Shown here piece by piece: positions 8,569 to 17,620 of a stretch of 64,000 nt of DNA. Origin of the DNA: Herbidospora mongoliensis (GTDB lineage: Bacteria > Actinomycetota > Actinomycetes > Streptosporangiales > Streptosporangiaceae); NCBI RefSeq assembly GCF_001570545.1, contig NZ_BBXD01000017.1, forward strand, positions 186,001-250,000. The letters run 5' to 3'. Under the pieces are notes generated by a model. That model saw only the letters and a list, made by a program, of their open reading frames with translations, did no database searches and was not told the origin of the DNA. Position numbers and translations under genes: made by a program. The first letter of the stretch is position 1, and every line of letters starts with the position of its first letter.

Positions 8569-8596
8569 GGGCGTCACCGGTCCTCCGGTGACGCCC
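8569..8596. terminator. Bidirectional hairpin terminator
   Basis: Perfect 12-bp inverted repeat GGGCGTCACCGG / CCGGTGACGCCC with a 4-nt loop (TCCT), between the convergent sigma-operon gene (stop 8562) and the VanX-like gene (stop 8605). There is no strong T-run, as is common in high-GC actinobacteria. Confidence 0.8.
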
Positions 8597-8604
8597 TGTC
8601 TCCG

Positions 8605-9246
8605 TCAGGCGCCCGGGAGCCGGGCCGGGCCGTAGCGGGCGTGTCCGGCTCCCGTCACGCAGGCCCAGTAGCGGTCTCCGTGCGACCAGTGCCACCACTC
8701 CGTCGGGTAGTTGACGAAACCCGCCGTCGTCAGGGCCGCCGACAGCACTCCCCGCCGTTCCGCGGCCTCTCCCGTGACGCCGGGGCCGGCCGTGTGGCAG
8801 GCCTCGGTGTCGGTGTCGTTGACCTCGGTGCCGAGCCACAGTTCCCGGCCGTCGGCGTCGCACAGGGTCAGGTCGACGGCCGCGCCCGCCACGTGGGGGG
8901 CCACCTCCGGCGGGGAGATGTAGCGGCTGGCCCGGACGTGATACCAGTGCTCGTCCTGTCCGGGATGCGCCTCCCGGAGGCGGCCGACGTGGGCGTCGAA
9001 GTAACGGGACTGGAGTTCGACGGGGCGGAAGCCCTCGACGACGAGGAAGTAGAGGCCCGGCGGGAGGAAGGTCTGGGCCGTCACCAGCCGGTCGACCACG
9101 CCGTGGCGCAGGTGGGCGTGGCCGGGTCCTGTCGCGGCCATCCGGGGGTCGACCCGCAGGGCCGGGACGGCACGCAGGTCGATCAGCGGCTCGCCGGACT
9201 CCCTGATCGGGGTCCCGGCGACGACGGGGTCGGAGAGGAGGATCAC
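8605..9246 (-). CDS. D-alanyl-D-alanine dipeptidase, VanX-like (peptidase M15D)
   Basis: A 213-residue zinc dipeptidase of the VanX/DdpX family, which hydrolyses free D-Ala-D-Ala. Seen: EGFRPVELQSRYF at 71-83 with the conserved Arg, APHVAGAAVDL giving His118 and Asp125 at the family's 7-residue spacing, and EWWHW with Glu183 (general base) and His186 (third zinc ligand). All four key residues are therefore present. No signal peptide, so it is cytoplasmic. GTG start 9246 with AAAGGACGA upstream. No vanH, vanA or vanRS neighbour exists in the window, so a housekeeping or turnover role is more likely than a full glycopeptide-resistance operon. Confidence 0.88.
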   Translation of the reverse strand: MILLSDPVVAGTPIRESGEPLIDLRAVPALRVDPRMAATGPGHAHLRHGVVDRLVTAQTFLPPGLYFLVVEGFRPVELQSRYFDAHVGRLREAHPGQDEHWYHVRASRYISPPEVAPHVAGAAVDLTLCDADGRELWLGTEVNDTDTEACHTAGPGVTGEAAERRGVLSAALTTAGFVNYPTEWWHWSHGDRYWACVTGAGHARYGPARLPGA

Positions 9247-9269
9247 GTCTCGTCCTTTCGATACGCGGG

Positions 9270-9300
9270 CAGCCGCCCGGTCGGGGTGACCGGGCGGCTG
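9270..9300 (-). terminator. Strong hairpin terminator of the FG-GAP protein gene
   Basis: Perfect 13-bp inverted repeat (CAGCCGCCCGGTC / GACCGGGCGGCTG) with a 5-nt loop, starting 20 bp after the stop of the secreted FG-GAP gene and just ahead of the VanX-like gene on the same strand. Confidence 0.8.
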
Positions 9301-9319
9301 AGGTTTCCGTTGCGGCGGG

Positions 9320-10933
9320 TTACTGGGCGGTGGGGATGTGGCCGATGGTCGACCAGCCGGCGCCGAGGCCGGTGAAGGGGGCGAAGACCGGGCGGCCGCC
9401 GGCCGGGGAGTTGCGCCAGGCGAGCATCTGGTCGGTGCCGTTGAGGCCGAGCAGGTCGGTCTTTCCGTCCTTGTCGTAGTCGGCGACCAGGAACTCCGTC
9501 ACCGTCTGCCAACCCGTGGACACCTGGAAGCTGGCGCCCCGCGACAGGTTCCCCGCGGTGGAGGTGTTGGGGACGACCCAGAACGCGTCGGCGCTGCCCG
9601 CGTTGAAGCCCGCCAGGTCGACCTTCCCGTCACCCGTGAAGTCGCCGATGACGATCTTCGTCAGGGTCGACCACGCCGAGCCCAGGTCGGCGTAGGGCGC
9701 GAACGACGGCGTGTTGCCGGAAGCGGTGTTGCGCCAGGCGAGCATCTGGTCGGTGCCGTTGAGGCCGAGCAGGTCGGTCTTGCCGTCGGCGTCGTAGTCG
9801 GCCACCCAGAAGCGGGTCACGGTCTTCCAGCCGGAGGACATCTGGAGGCTGTTGCCCCGCGAGGGGTTCCCGGCGGTCGAGGTGTTCGGGACGACCCAGA
9901 ACGTGTCGGCGGTGCCGGCGTCGAAGCCCGCGATGTCGACCTTCCCGTCCCCGGTGAAATCGGCGATCACCAGCTTGGTCAGGGTGCTCCAGGCCGCGCC
10001 GAGGCTGACGTAGCCCGCCAGCGACGGCGCGCCGGGAGAGCTGGTGTTGCGCCAGACGAACATCTGGTCGGTGCCGTTGAGGCCGAGGACGTCCTGCCTG
10101 CCGTCGCCGTCGTAGTCGGTCAGCCAGTACTTGGTGACGGTCTTCCAGCCGGTCGACAGCCGCGTGCTGCCGCCCCGTGACAGCGCACCGGGCGTGCTGG
10201 TGTTCTGGATGAACCACAGGTCGTCGCCCGAGGTGCCGAGGCCCAGGAAGTCGGGCTTGCCGTCGCCGTCGAAGTCGACCAGGCGGCGGGCCTGCGGGTC
10301 GATCAGGGGGCGGGACGGGGTGACCGTGTCGTCGACGATGTTGTTGTACCGGATCGGGCGGTAGTTCGCCGTCATGCTCGACCACGACTCGTCGCCGACC
10401 TTGCCCCGGGAGTTGGGCGTCGGGCCTTTGGCCCAGTCGTCGCGCCAGCCGTCGCCGTCGGGGTCCGGGCCGCCGTTCAGCGAGTAGGTCCAGGCGCCCT
10501 TCGTGTGGTCGCCGGCGTCCTTCCAGCGGGCGAACAGCTCCATGTGGCCGTCGGTGAGGATGGCGTCGCCGGGTTTCAGGTCGTGCAGGCTGCCGAGGAA
10601 GTGCTTGCCGCTCCACGACGCGAAGTCGTCGGTGCTGTTGCCGCCCTTGCCGGAGTTCGCGGTGATGTGCCAGGCCATCGAGACCAGGCCGGAGCAGTCG
10701 GGGCCGTAGCGGTGGGCGCCGTCCGCGTCGGTGGTCAGGGTGCTGGAATACCGGGTGAGGTTGTAACGCACCCCTCGGTCGACCCAGTTCTGGGCGCGGG
10801 CCAGCACCTCCGATCGGGTGATCTGGCCGCCGGCGACCGAGTCGGCGTGCGCCGGGGCGGTGGTCAGGGTGAGTCCGGTGAGGCCTATCGCCATGGCGGT
10901 CAGGACGCCGAGGGAGCCGGAGAGAAGTCGCAT
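9320..10933 (-). CDS. Secreted NlpC/P60- or CHAP-like peptidase domain with FG-GAP/VCBS repeats
   Basis: A 537-residue exported protein. Signal peptide 1-30, cleaved after AHA. Residues ~40-190 form a cysteine-peptidase-like domain: YGPDCSGLV with candidate nucleophile Cys80 and a downstream DGHMELF with His130, as in NlpC/P60 wall hydrolases. The remainder is about six FG-GAP/VCBS-type repeats carrying calcium loops such as DFDGDGKPD, DYDGDGRQD, DFTGDGKVD and DYDADGKTD, each followed by blocks like GLNGTDQMLAWRNT, likely a beta-propeller. Probably a cell-wall or surface hydrolase. It follows the SARP regulator on the same strand, with a hairpin covering its ribosome-binding site. Confidence 0.85.
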   Translation of the reverse strand: MRLLSGSLGVLTAMAIGLTGLTLTTAPAHADSVAGGQITRSEVLARAQNWVDRGVRYNLTRYSSTLTTDADGAHRYGPDCSGLVSMAWHITANSGKGGNSTDDFASWSGKHFLGSLHDLKPGDAILTDGHMELFARWKDAGDHTKGAWTYSLNGGPDPDGDGWRDDWAKGPTPNSRGKVGDESWSSMTANYRPIRYNNIVDDTVTPSRPLIDPQARRLVDFDGDGKPDFLGLGTSGDDLWFIQNTSTPGALSRGGSTRLSTGWKTVTKYWLTDYDGDGRQDVLGLNGTDQMFVWRNTSSPGAPSLAGYVSLGAAWSTLTKLVIADFTGDGKVDIAGFDAGTADTFWVVPNTSTAGNPSRGNSLQMSSGWKTVTRFWVADYDADGKTDLLGLNGTDQMLAWRNTASGNTPSFAPYADLGSAWSTLTKIVIGDFTGDGKVDLAGFNAGSADAFWVVPNTSTAGNLSRGASFQVSTGWQTVTEFLVADYDKDGKTDLLGLNGTDQMLAWRNSPAGGRPVFAPFTGLGAGWSTIGHIPTAQ

Positions 10934-10943
10934 GTCGTGGTGC

Positions 10944-10976
10944 CCTTCCAGATGATGTCCGGTGACATCTGGAAGG
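10944..10976 (-). promoter_or_regulatory. 5'-leader hairpin overlapping the Shine-Dalgarno of the FG-GAP gene
   Basis: Perfect 11-bp inverted repeat (10944-10954 CCTTCCAGATG, 10966-10976 CATCTGGAAGG, 11-nt loop). Read on the minus strand, the 3' arm contains GGAAGG, the Shine-Dalgarno of the gene starting at 10933, so the hairpin would mask it. It could instead act as the terminator of the upstream SARP gene (stop 11026) or as a DNA operator. Inside it, GATGTC/GACATC gives an alternative inner pairing. Confidence 0.5.
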
Positions 10977-11025
10977 TTGCGCCGGTCCGCTGGAACTTCG
11001 GTGGAAGCCCGCGGACCGGCCGGTT

Positions 11026-13977
11026 TCAGCTCATTTCCCGGAATTCGCGGGCGCCCTGGTCGTGGAAGACCTTCAGGGCCCGGTTCCGGACCGCCCGTGC
11101 GGCGTCATGGTCGCCTCTGGCCTCGTGCAGAAGGGCCAGATCTCTTTCCGTACGCGCTCTCCACACCAGCACCTCGAGTTCGTCCCAGACCTGGAGGGCG
11201 GTGGTCAGGCAGGCCTCGGCGTCGTCGAGCCGGCCAGCGGCCAGGTGGAGTTCGCCGAGGGTGCGCAGGGCCGCCGCCAGGCCCCACCGGTCGCCCATGG
11301 CCTGGCAGACCGAGAGGGCCTCTTCCAGGGCGGGCAGCGCGACGGCGATCCGGCCCAGGCGGAGTTCGGCTTTGGCGCGGGCGCGCACCGAGTAGGCCTC
11401 CAGGAGGGGGTCGCCGAGGCGGGCGAAGATGACGCGGGCGGCCTCCGCCGTCTCGACGGCCTGCTCATGGTCGCCGGTGGCGCGGTGGTGCAGGCTCATC
11501 GTGCGCAGCGTCAGGGCCTCGCCCCTGAGGCTGCCCGCTTGGCGGTAGCCGTACAGGCAACTCTGGAGGCCGGCCCACGCGGCGGGGAAGTCGCCGCGTT
11601 CGAGCCGCACCGAGGCGGCGAGGCGGAGCGGGTGGAGGGCTGCGGGGTCGTCGCCCAGCAGGGGGCGGGCCGAGTCGAGGAAGTGCAGCGCCTCCACCAG
11701 GCGGCCGGTCTCCCGGCAAATCACACCCAGCGTGGCCAGCGCGACCGCCTGGCCCCGTTGGTCGCCGAGGTCGCGGAAGACGGCGAGGGCCTCGTCGAGG
11801 ACCTGGCGGGCTTCGGCGAAGCGGTCCTGGTCGTAGCGGAGCCGGCCGAGCTCGGCCAGCATCGCCGCCACGCCGTGGGGATCGTCGGCGTGCCGGGCGG
11901 CGGCCAGGGCGGCCCGGGTGATGCGTTCGCGGGAGACGAACCGGTTGACGCCCAGGAAGGAGGGGCCCAGGCGGGCGGAGGCGAGCGCGCAGACGACCTC
12001 GTGCAGGCCGAGGGCGGCGGCCCGTTCCAGGCCGGTGACCAGGGCGGTCTGCTCGAAGTCGAACCAGTCGTGCGGCGCGGCCACGACCCGCGCGACCAGC
12101 TCGCCGGAGACCGGGGTGGCCATGGCGGCGGGGCGGGGTCGGGCGATCTCGTCGGAGGGCGCGTCGGCGGCGACCTGGTCGGCGAGGGTCAGCCAGCCGC
12201 CGAGCACCCGGCCGACGGCCGCTTTCAGGTCCTCGGCGGTCTCCTCCACGTCGGCGCGCTCCCGGCCGTAGATGCGGACCAGGTCGTGGACGCGGTAGCG
12301 CGGCGCGCCGAGGCCGTCGACGCGGGCGAAGTCGACGAGCTGGGCGTCGACGAGGCGTTCGACGGTGCCCTCGGCGGCCTGGCCGGATTCGCCGGTGAGC
12401 CAGGCGACGACCCAGGGGGCGAACTCGGGCGTGCCGAGGTGGCCGAGCCTGCGCAGCGCCCGCCGGGCGGCCGGGTCCAGCGCCCGGTAGCTGAGCTCGA
12501 ATCCGGCGCGCACCTCCAGGTCGGCGATGGCCAGCTCGTCCAGACGCCGCCGTTCGTCGGCGAGCCGGTCGGCCAGCAGCCGGAGCGGCCAGCGCTGCCG
12601 GGTGGCCAGCCGCGCCCCGGCGATGCGCAGCGCCAGCGGCAGCCGCCCGCACAGTTCGGCGATCTCGCGCGCGACCGGCTCCTCGGCCGCGACCCGGCCG
12701 GCGCCGACGATGCGGTCCAGCAGTTCGACCGCCTCGCCGGGGTCCAGGACGTCCAGGTCGGTACGGCTGACGCCGCTCAGCCCGCCCAGACGGTTCCGCG
12801 AGGTGATCAGCACTCCGCTCGAGCCCCCCGGCAGCAGCGGCCGGACCTGCCGCTCGTCGGCGGCGTCGTCGAGCAGCACCAGCAGCCGCCGCCCGGCCGT
12901 CAGCCGCCGGAACAGCTCGGCCCGCTCCGCCGGGCTCTCCGGCACCGGCTCGGCGCCCAGCGCCTTCAGGAACAGGCCGAGCACCTCGCCAGGGTCGGCC
13001 GGGGTCTCGCCCAGCCCGCGCAGTCCGGCGTAGAGGCGGCCGTCGGGGAACGCCCCGGCGGCCTGGCCCGCGACGTGGGCGGCCAGCGCCGACTTGCCGG
13101 AGCCGCCGCGCCCCGCGATCACCTGCACGGTTCCGGTGACCAGCGCGGCGGTCAGCCGCGCGGTCTCGGCGTGGCGGCCGGTGAAGTCGGCCGGGGCGGG
13201 CGGCACCTGCGCCGGGACCGCCCGGGGCGATTCGCCGCTCTGGAGCCGGGGGTCGCCGCGCAGGATCGCGTGGTGGAGTTCGGTGAGCGCGGGGCCCGGG
13301 TCGACGCCGAGTTCCTCGGCGAGTACGTCACGGCCCTCGCGGAAGACCGCCAGCGCGTCCGACTGACGGCCGAGCCGGTAGAGGGCGGTCATGTACTGGG
13401 CGCGCAGCCGTTCGTTGGCCGGGTGGCGGCCGAGCAGCGCGGCCAGGTCGGAGACCAGGCGGCCGTGCTGGCCGAGGCTGAGCCCGGCGGCCATCCGCTC
13501 CTCGGTGGCGGCCAGCCGGAGCTCGTTCAGCCGCTCCGCCTCCCCCGCCAGCAGGCTCTCCTCCAGGCCGGCGAGCGCGGGGCCGCGCCACAGGGCCAGG
13601 GCGGCGTCGAGCAGCCCGGCCGTCTCCTGCGGTGTCGCCGCCTTCCGCGAGCGGGTGACCAGGTCGTGGAAGCGGGCGGTGTCGAGGGAGCCGTCCGGGA
13701 CCTGGGTCAGGTAGCCGGGGGCGCGGGTGAGGATGACCTCGGCGGAGCCGTACCGGGAGAAGGAGCGTCTGAGGGTTTTGACGTAGGTCTGGAGGGTGGC
13801 CCGCGCGCTGTCGGGCGGGTCGTCGGGCCAGACGACGTCGATCAGCCGGGTGGTCGGCACGACGTGGCCGTTTTCCAGCAGCAGCGCGGCGAGCAGGGTC
13901 CGGGGTTTGACCCCGCCGAGCGGGACGGCGTCACTGCGGTCGAGGACTTCTACGGGGCCGAGCAGGCGAAACTCCAC
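11026..13977 (-). CDS. AfsR/SARP-family transcriptional regulator (BTAD + NB-ARC + TPR)
   Basis: A 983-residue large SARP. Seen: an N-terminal winged-helix DNA-binding domain at 1-95 (MEFRLLGPVEVL... LQTYVKTLRRSF), a bacterial transcriptional activation domain at ~98-242 (RFHDLVTRSRKA... EELGVDPGPALTELHHAIL), NB-ARC with Walker A GRGGSGKS at 289-296, LLVLLDDA and LITSRNRL, then C-terminal TPR repeats. GTG start at 13977 with a poor ribosome-binding site. The 180-bp region to the divergent XRE gene is AT-rich and should hold both promoters. Targets unknown; no complete biosynthetic gene cluster lies in the window. Confidence 0.9.
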   Translation of the reverse strand: MEFRLLGPVEVLDRSDAVPLGGVKPRTLLAALLLENGHVVPTTRLIDVVWPDDPPDSARATLQTYVKTLRRSFSRYGSAEVILTRAPGYLTQVPDGSLDTARFHDLVTRSRKAATPQETAGLLDAALALWRGPALAGLEESLLAGEAERLNELRLAATEERMAAGLSLGQHGRLVSDLAALLGRHPANERLRAQYMTALYRLGRQSDALAVFREGRDVLAEELGVDPGPALTELHHAILRGDPRLQSGESPRAVPAQVPPAPADFTGRHAETARLTAALVTGTVQVIAGRGGSGKSALAAHVAGQAAGAFPDGRLYAGLRGLGETPADPGEVLGLFLKALGAEPVPESPAERAELFRRLTAGRRLLVLLDDAADERQVRPLLPGGSSGVLITSRNRLGGLSGVSRTDLDVLDPGEAVELLDRIVGAGRVAAEEPVAREIAELCGRLPLALRIAGARLATRQRWPLRLLADRLADERRRLDELAIADLEVRAGFELSYRALDPAARRALRRLGHLGTPEFAPWVVAWLTGESGQAAEGTVERLVDAQLVDFARVDGLGAPRYRVHDLVRIYGRERADVEETAEDLKAAVGRVLGGWLTLADQVAADAPSDEIARPRPAAMATPVSGELVARVVAAPHDWFDFEQTALVTGLERAAALGLHEVVCALASARLGPSFLGVNRFVSRERITRAALAAARHADDPHGVAAMLAELGRLRYDQDRFAEARQVLDEALAVFRDLGDQRGQAVALATLGVICRETGRLVEALHFLDSARPLLGDDPAALHPLRLAASVRLERGDFPAAWAGLQSCLYGYRQAGSLRGEALTLRTMSLHHRATGDHEQAVETAEAARVIFARLGDPLLEAYSVRARAKAELRLGRIAVALPALEEALSVCQAMGDRWGLAAALRTLGELHLAAGRLDDAEACLTTALQVWDELEVLVWRARTERDLALLHEARGDHDAARAVRNRALKVFHDQGAREFREMS

Positions 13978-14156
13978 ATTGAGGATTTACGGCCATATCT
14001 GTATAGGTTGGATATAGGACGAGAAAATGCACATTATTGGTATGGCCAGATCATCGGCGTCATTGGACAATGCCGGGAAACGCCGTGCCATGGGAGAATT
14101 CGCATGGCACTATCGCCGGGTCCGTTCGTGTCGGCAAGTATCTGGGAGCTCACGCA

Positions 14157-15038
14157 ATGCCTGTTCACGGAGCCGGCCAGGATCTCCGGACTCCCGGGCC
14201 GACCGCCCTGCGGCTGCTCGTCGGCGCGCAGCTGCGGGAGGTGCGCGAGGCGCGGGAGATCACCCGCGACGACGCCGCCTTCGTCATCCGGGCCTCCGCC
14301 TCGAAGATCAGCCGCATGGAGACGGGACAGGCGACCTTCAAGCCGCGTGACGTGGCCGATCTGCTGACCTTCTATGGCGTCATCGATGACAAGGAGCGGC
14401 AGGCGATCATGATTCTGGCCGGGCGGGCCAACGAGCCCAGCTGGTGGCATCCGCTGCGCGACATCGTGCCCTCATGGTTCGAGGCCTGCCTCGGCCTGGA
14501 GCCGGACGCGGATCTGATCCGCACCTACGAGATCCAGTTCGTCCCCGGGCTCCTCCAGACGCCCGACTACGCCCGCGCGGTCGTCTCCCACGCCCACCGG
14601 ATGCACGACAAGGTCCAGATCGACCGGCGGGTCGAACTGCGGATGCAGCGCCAGCGGATCCTGGCCGGCGCGACCCCGGCCAAGCTGTGGGCGGTCGTCG
14701 ACGAAGCGGCGCTGCGGCGCGTGGTCGGCGGCGCGAGCGTGATGCGGGCCCAGTTGCGCCACCTCGACGAGATGAACCGGCTGCCGAACGTGACCGTCCA
14801 GATCGTCCCGCTCGACTCCAGCTACGTCTCGCGCGGCATCGGGCCGGTCACCCTGCTGCGGTTCGCGCAGAGCGCCCTGCCCGACGTCGTCTACCTGGAA
14901 CGGCTGGCCGACGCGCAGTATCTGACCAAGCGCGCCGAGGTCCAGCCGTATTTGCACCTGCTCAACGAGACCGCCGCCCAGGCCGAGCCCGCCTCCTCGA
15001 CGACCGAGATCCTGCGGGGGTGCATGGACGCCCTCTAG
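14157..15038 (+). CDS. XRE-family regulator with DUF5753 (Scr1-like)
   Basis: A 293-residue regulator. Residues ~15-75 are a lambda-repressor-type helix-turn-helix (LGAQLREVREAREITRDDAAFVIRASASKISRMETG). Residues ~95-285 are the DUF5753 ligand-binding-like domain (LRTYEIQFVPGLLQTPDYARAV; LDEMNRLPNVTVQIVPLDS). Start ATG 14157 has GGGAG upstream. These regulators often pair with a small DUF397 protein; none is seen here. Instead a DUF574 methyltransferase lies convergently downstream with overlapping stops, another common actinobacterial association. Confidence 0.88.
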   Translation: MPVHGAGQDLRTPGPTALRLLVGAQLREVREAREITRDDAAFVIRASASKISRMETGQATFKPRDVADLLTFYGVIDDKERQAIMILAGRANEPSWWHPLRDIVPSWFEACLGLEPDADLIRTYEIQFVPGLLQTPDYARAVVSHAHRMHDKVQIDRRVELRMQRQRILAGATPAKLWAVVDEAALRRVVGGASVMRAQLRHLDEMNRLPNVTVQIVPLDSSYVSRGIGPVTLLRFAQSALPDVVYLERLADAQYLTKRAEVQPYLHLLNETAAQAEPASSTTEILRGCMDAL

Positions 15039-15826
15039 GGCTTACGGGCCACGCCCACCAGCGCGTCGACGGGCGAGGGCGGGCCGAAGGGGTCGGGGTC
15101 GGGGTGCCACTGGGTGATCGGCACGATCCCCGGCTCGATCAGGTCGAGGCCGTCGAAGAAGCTGCCCAGCTCCTCCTTGTTCCGCAGCGTGTAGGGCGCG
15201 GCGGGACCGTCGTTGAGGTCTTCCTGGGCCTTGTCGAGCGCCTCGCCCGTGACCACGTTGGAGCCGTCCCAGATGACCAGGTAGCTGCCTGAGGGGAGCG
15301 GGTCCATGAGGGTCCGGACGATCTCCCCGGGCCCGTCGGCGTCGGTCATGTAGCCGAGGATGCCCATCAGCATCAGCGCCACCGGGCGGTCGAGGTCGAG
15401 CGACTTCTCCGCCCCGGCCAGGATGCGCTGGGGGTCACGCAGGTCGGCGTCGATGTAGCCGGTCAGGCCTTCGGGGGTGCCGACCAGGAGGGCGCGGGCG
15501 TGGGCCAGCACGAGGGGGTCGTTGTCGACGTAGACGACCCGGGCGGCGGGGTTGATCCGCTGGGCCAGGTCGTGGGTGTTGTCGACGGTGGGCAGACCGG
15601 CGCCGATGTCGAGGAACTGGGTGACCCCGGCCTCGACGCTCAGGTGGCGGACGACCCGGGACAGCAGGTAGCGCGACAACCGGGCGATGGCCACGATGTC
15701 GGGGAACGCCTCGGCGAACTGGTCGCCGGCGACGCGGTCAACTTCGTAGTGGTCTTTGCCGCCCAGCCAGTAGTTCCACATCCGGGCCGAATGGGGGACG
15801 GTTGTGTCGATCTTGGGGTTGCTCAC
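15035..15826 (-). CDS. SAM-dependent methyltransferase, DUF574/Methyltransf_19 family
   Basis: A 263-residue putative methyltransferase of the actinobacteria-specific DUF574 family. Seen: the N-terminal family signature (HSARMWNYWLGGKDHYEVDR), motif I FLDIGAGLPT at ~92-101, and VVYVDNDPLVLAHA. GTG start 15826 with AGGAG upstream. The substrate of the family is not established. Its stop overlaps the XRE gene stop by 4 bp. Confidence 0.88.
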   Translation of the reverse strand: MSNPKIDTTVPHSARMWNYWLGGKDHYEVDRVAGDQFAEAFPDIVAIARLSRYLLSRVVRHLSVEAGVTQFLDIGAGLPTVDNTHDLAQRINPAARVVYVDNDPLVLAHARALLVGTPEGLTGYIDADLRDPQRILAGAEKSLDLDRPVALMLMGILGYMTDADGPGEIVRTLMDPLPSGSYLVIWDGSNVVTGEALDKAQEDLNDGPAAPYTLRNKEELGSFFDGLDLIEPGIVPITQWHPDPDPFGPPSPVDALVGVARKP

Positions 15827-16046
15827 CGGATCTCCTGTCAGGTCGGCTCCCCCAGAACTTACTGTTTCCAGCGCGTGGTAAGTGGTGTCCGGATATTTCC
15901 CGATGAACGCGGCGGCTGGGCAGGAACGTGCTCAGTGCCATCAGGGCCAGGCCCAGAATCATCAGCACCGAGACGATGAACACTGCCGCGATCGCCATCG
16001 CGAGGATCGAGACGAGCATGGCGGCGACACCTAGTAGCTCGATCAT
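15738..16046 (-). CDS. Doubtful small hydrophobic ORF
   Basis: The first ~43 residues (MIELLGVAAMLVSILAMAIAAVFIVSV and on) would form one or two membrane helices, followed by a basic tail. The last ~89 bp overlap the start of the DUF574 methyltransferase in another frame, and no ribosome-binding site precedes the ATG. It may be a small membrane protein that fills the 15827-16081 gap, or a chance frame in GC-rich DNA. Not recognised. Confidence 0.25.
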   Translation of the reverse strand: MIELLGVAAMLVSILAMAIAAVFIVSVLMILGLALMALSTFLPSRRVHREISGHHLPRAGNSKFWGSRPDRRSGEQPQDRHNRPPFGPDVELLAGRQRPLRS

Positions 16047-16081
16047 GCGGCCGTTTTGCCCGTAATGGCCATTCTCATTCC

Positions 16082-17026
16082 TTACTCAGGGGCGAGGTCA
16101 GAACCCCCCAGGCCGTCGAGCCGTCGGAAGATCACACCCTCACGCAGCGCCCAGGGACAGATCTCCAGCGTCGGCACCTGGAACAGATCCATCGTCGCAT
16201 CCGCCACGAGTGCCCCGGCCAGCAGCTGCCCCGCCCGGCCCGGCGACACCCCCGGCAGCGCGGCCCTGCGGTCGGTCGACATCTCGCCCATCCGCGCCGC
16301 CCAGGTGGAGACCGCCTCGTGGGTGAGGTTGCGGCGGACGTAGGAGCCCTCGCTCGACGGCGCGGCGCCGGCCATCCTGGCCAGTTGCTTGAAGGTCTTG
16401 GACGTCGCCACGGCATGGTTGGGCGGACCGTAGCGGGTCACGTCGCCGACGCGGCGGCCGATCTCGGTCCGGATGTGGCGGCGCAGGGCGCGGATCTCCT
16501 CCGGCGAGGGCGGGTCTTGGGTGAACCAGTCGCGCGTCAGCCGCCCGGCGCCCAGCGGCAGCGACACGGCGGCGTCGGGGGCCTCGTCGATGCCGGAGGC
16601 GATCTCCAGCGAGCCTCCGCCTATGTCGAGGACCAGCAGGCGGCCCGACGACCAGCCGTACCAGCGGCGGACGGCCAGGAAGGTGAGGGTCGCCTCGTCG
16701 GCGCCGGAGAGGACCTGGATGTCGACCTGGGTCTGACCCTTGATCGCGGCGAGCACCTCTTCGCCGTTGCGGGCCTCGCGGACGGCGGAGGTGGCGAAGG
16801 CCACCAGGTCCTCACAGCCCTTGTCCTCGGCGAACTGCAATGCCTCCTCGACGAAGGCGGTGAGCTGGGATGCGCCCTCGGCGGAGAGGTGGTGGTCGTC
16901 GATGTGTTCGGCGAGCCTCATGTCGACCTTGTGGGAGAACGCCGGCTGGGGCCGGGCCCCCCGGTGCGCGTCCATGACGAGCAGATGCACCGTATTGGAA
17001 CCGACATCGAGGACACCAAGTCGCAT
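16082..17026 (-). CDS. Exopolyphosphatase / pppGpp phosphohydrolase (Ppx/GppA family)
   Basis: A 314-residue protein of the ASKHA superfamily. Seen: [17 protein letters not shown] (phosphate-1 loop) at the N-terminus, a central [13 protein letters not shown] (phosphate-2/adenosine region), and the family's C-terminal helical part ([15 protein letters not shown]). It is expected to remove terminal phosphate from polyphosphate or pppGpp. Start ATG 17026 begins directly at the family motif. Actinobacteria often encode two short Ppx paralogues of this length. Confidence 0.9.
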   Translation of the reverse strand: MRLGVLDVGSNTVHLLVMDAHRGARPQPAFSHKVDMRLAEHIDDHHLSAEGASQLTAFVEEALQFAEDKGCEDLVAFATSAVREARNGEEVLAAIKGQTQVDIQVLSGADEATLTFLAVRRWYGWSSGRLLVLDIGGGSLEIASGIDEAPDAAVSLPLGAGRLTRDWFTQDPPSPEEIRALRRHIRTEIGRRVGDVTRYGPPNHAVATSKTFKQLARMAGAAPSSEGSYVRRNLTHEAVSTWAARMGEMSTDRRAALPGVSPGRAGQLLAGALVADATMDLFQVPTLEICPWALREGVIFRRLDGLGGSDLAPE

Positions 17027-17091
17027 GCATCGACGGTATCGCCCTTTAGGGAACGTTCCTGTCGTCGTTACCACGCCGGAATGACGAAAAA

Positions 17092-17616
17092 TCACGTCCT
17101 GGCGCGGAAAGCAGCGGTTTTCGTACGATTTTGGCACGCCGTGGAACAGAAGCGACGCGTGCCGTTCCGTGAGACGTCCACGAAGACGCGGTCGCACCGA
17201 TCGGCCGTACACACCCCCAGACGATCGTGGAACTCCCCGCCCAGCACGATCGCCAGCGAGGTGGCGCACGACGCGGTCCAGTTGCCGCCCCAGGTGCCAC
17301 CCGCCCCGTGGAAGTGGAGGTGCCAGGGCTCGCCGTCGTGACCGGTGAGGTGAGGGCGGGCGTCGGTGGCCGCCAGAAGGCGGTTGATCGTCGTACACGC
17401 CCGGTCGAGGTCGCCGGAGAAGGCGACCCGCAGCTCGGCGGCGTAGCCGGACAACTCGGCCACGTCGTCTTCGGTGAGGTCATGTCCCAGCTCGGCGGAC
17501 AGCTCCTCTTTCCGCGGCACGGCATAGGGCCGTCCCCGCCGCTCTCCCGGGGTCAGCGTGTTCACCAGGGTGACGGCCATCTCCACGACCGCATCGGTGT
17601 GACTGTTGAAGTTCAC
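17092..17616 (-). CDS. CGNR zinc-finger regulator (ABATE-type)
   Basis: A 174-residue probable transcriptional regulator. The N-terminal ABATE-like region starts [23 protein letters not shown]. The C-terminal CGNR zinc finger reads [20 protein letters not shown] then [11 protein letters not shown], with four cysteines in CxxxxC...CxxxC spacing. I chose GTG 17616 because the family starts at this point; a longer TTG start at 17658 would extend into the repeat-rich promoter. It is divergent from the SAM methyltransferase at 17689. Three copies of a GTTAC-type box lie between them, likely its operator. Confidence 0.85.
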   Translation of the reverse strand: MNFNSHTDAVVEMAVTLVNTLTPGERRGRPYAVPRKEELSAELGHDLTEDDVAELSGYAAELRVAFSGDLDRACTTINRLLAATDARPHLTGHDGEPWHLHFHGAGGTWGGNWTASCATSLAIVLGGEFHDRLGVCTADRCDRVFVDVSRNGTRRFCSTACQNRTKTAAFRART

Positions 17617-17620
17617 TTGA

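Noticed and set aside
8605-9246. Vancomycin-resistance operon
   Set aside because: Only the VanX-like gene is present; no vanH, vanA or vanRS partners nearby.
11062-14367. Plus-strand open frame of 1101 codons over the SARP gene
   Set aside because: Mirror of the SARP codon pattern; no recognisable domain, whereas the opposite strand has full BTAD and NB-ARC motifs.
11026-15826. SARP, XRE regulator and methyltransferase as part of an antibiotic cluster
   Set aside because: No biosynthetic core enzyme (PKS, NRPS, terpene, RiPP) lies anywhere in the window; the nearest P450 is broken.
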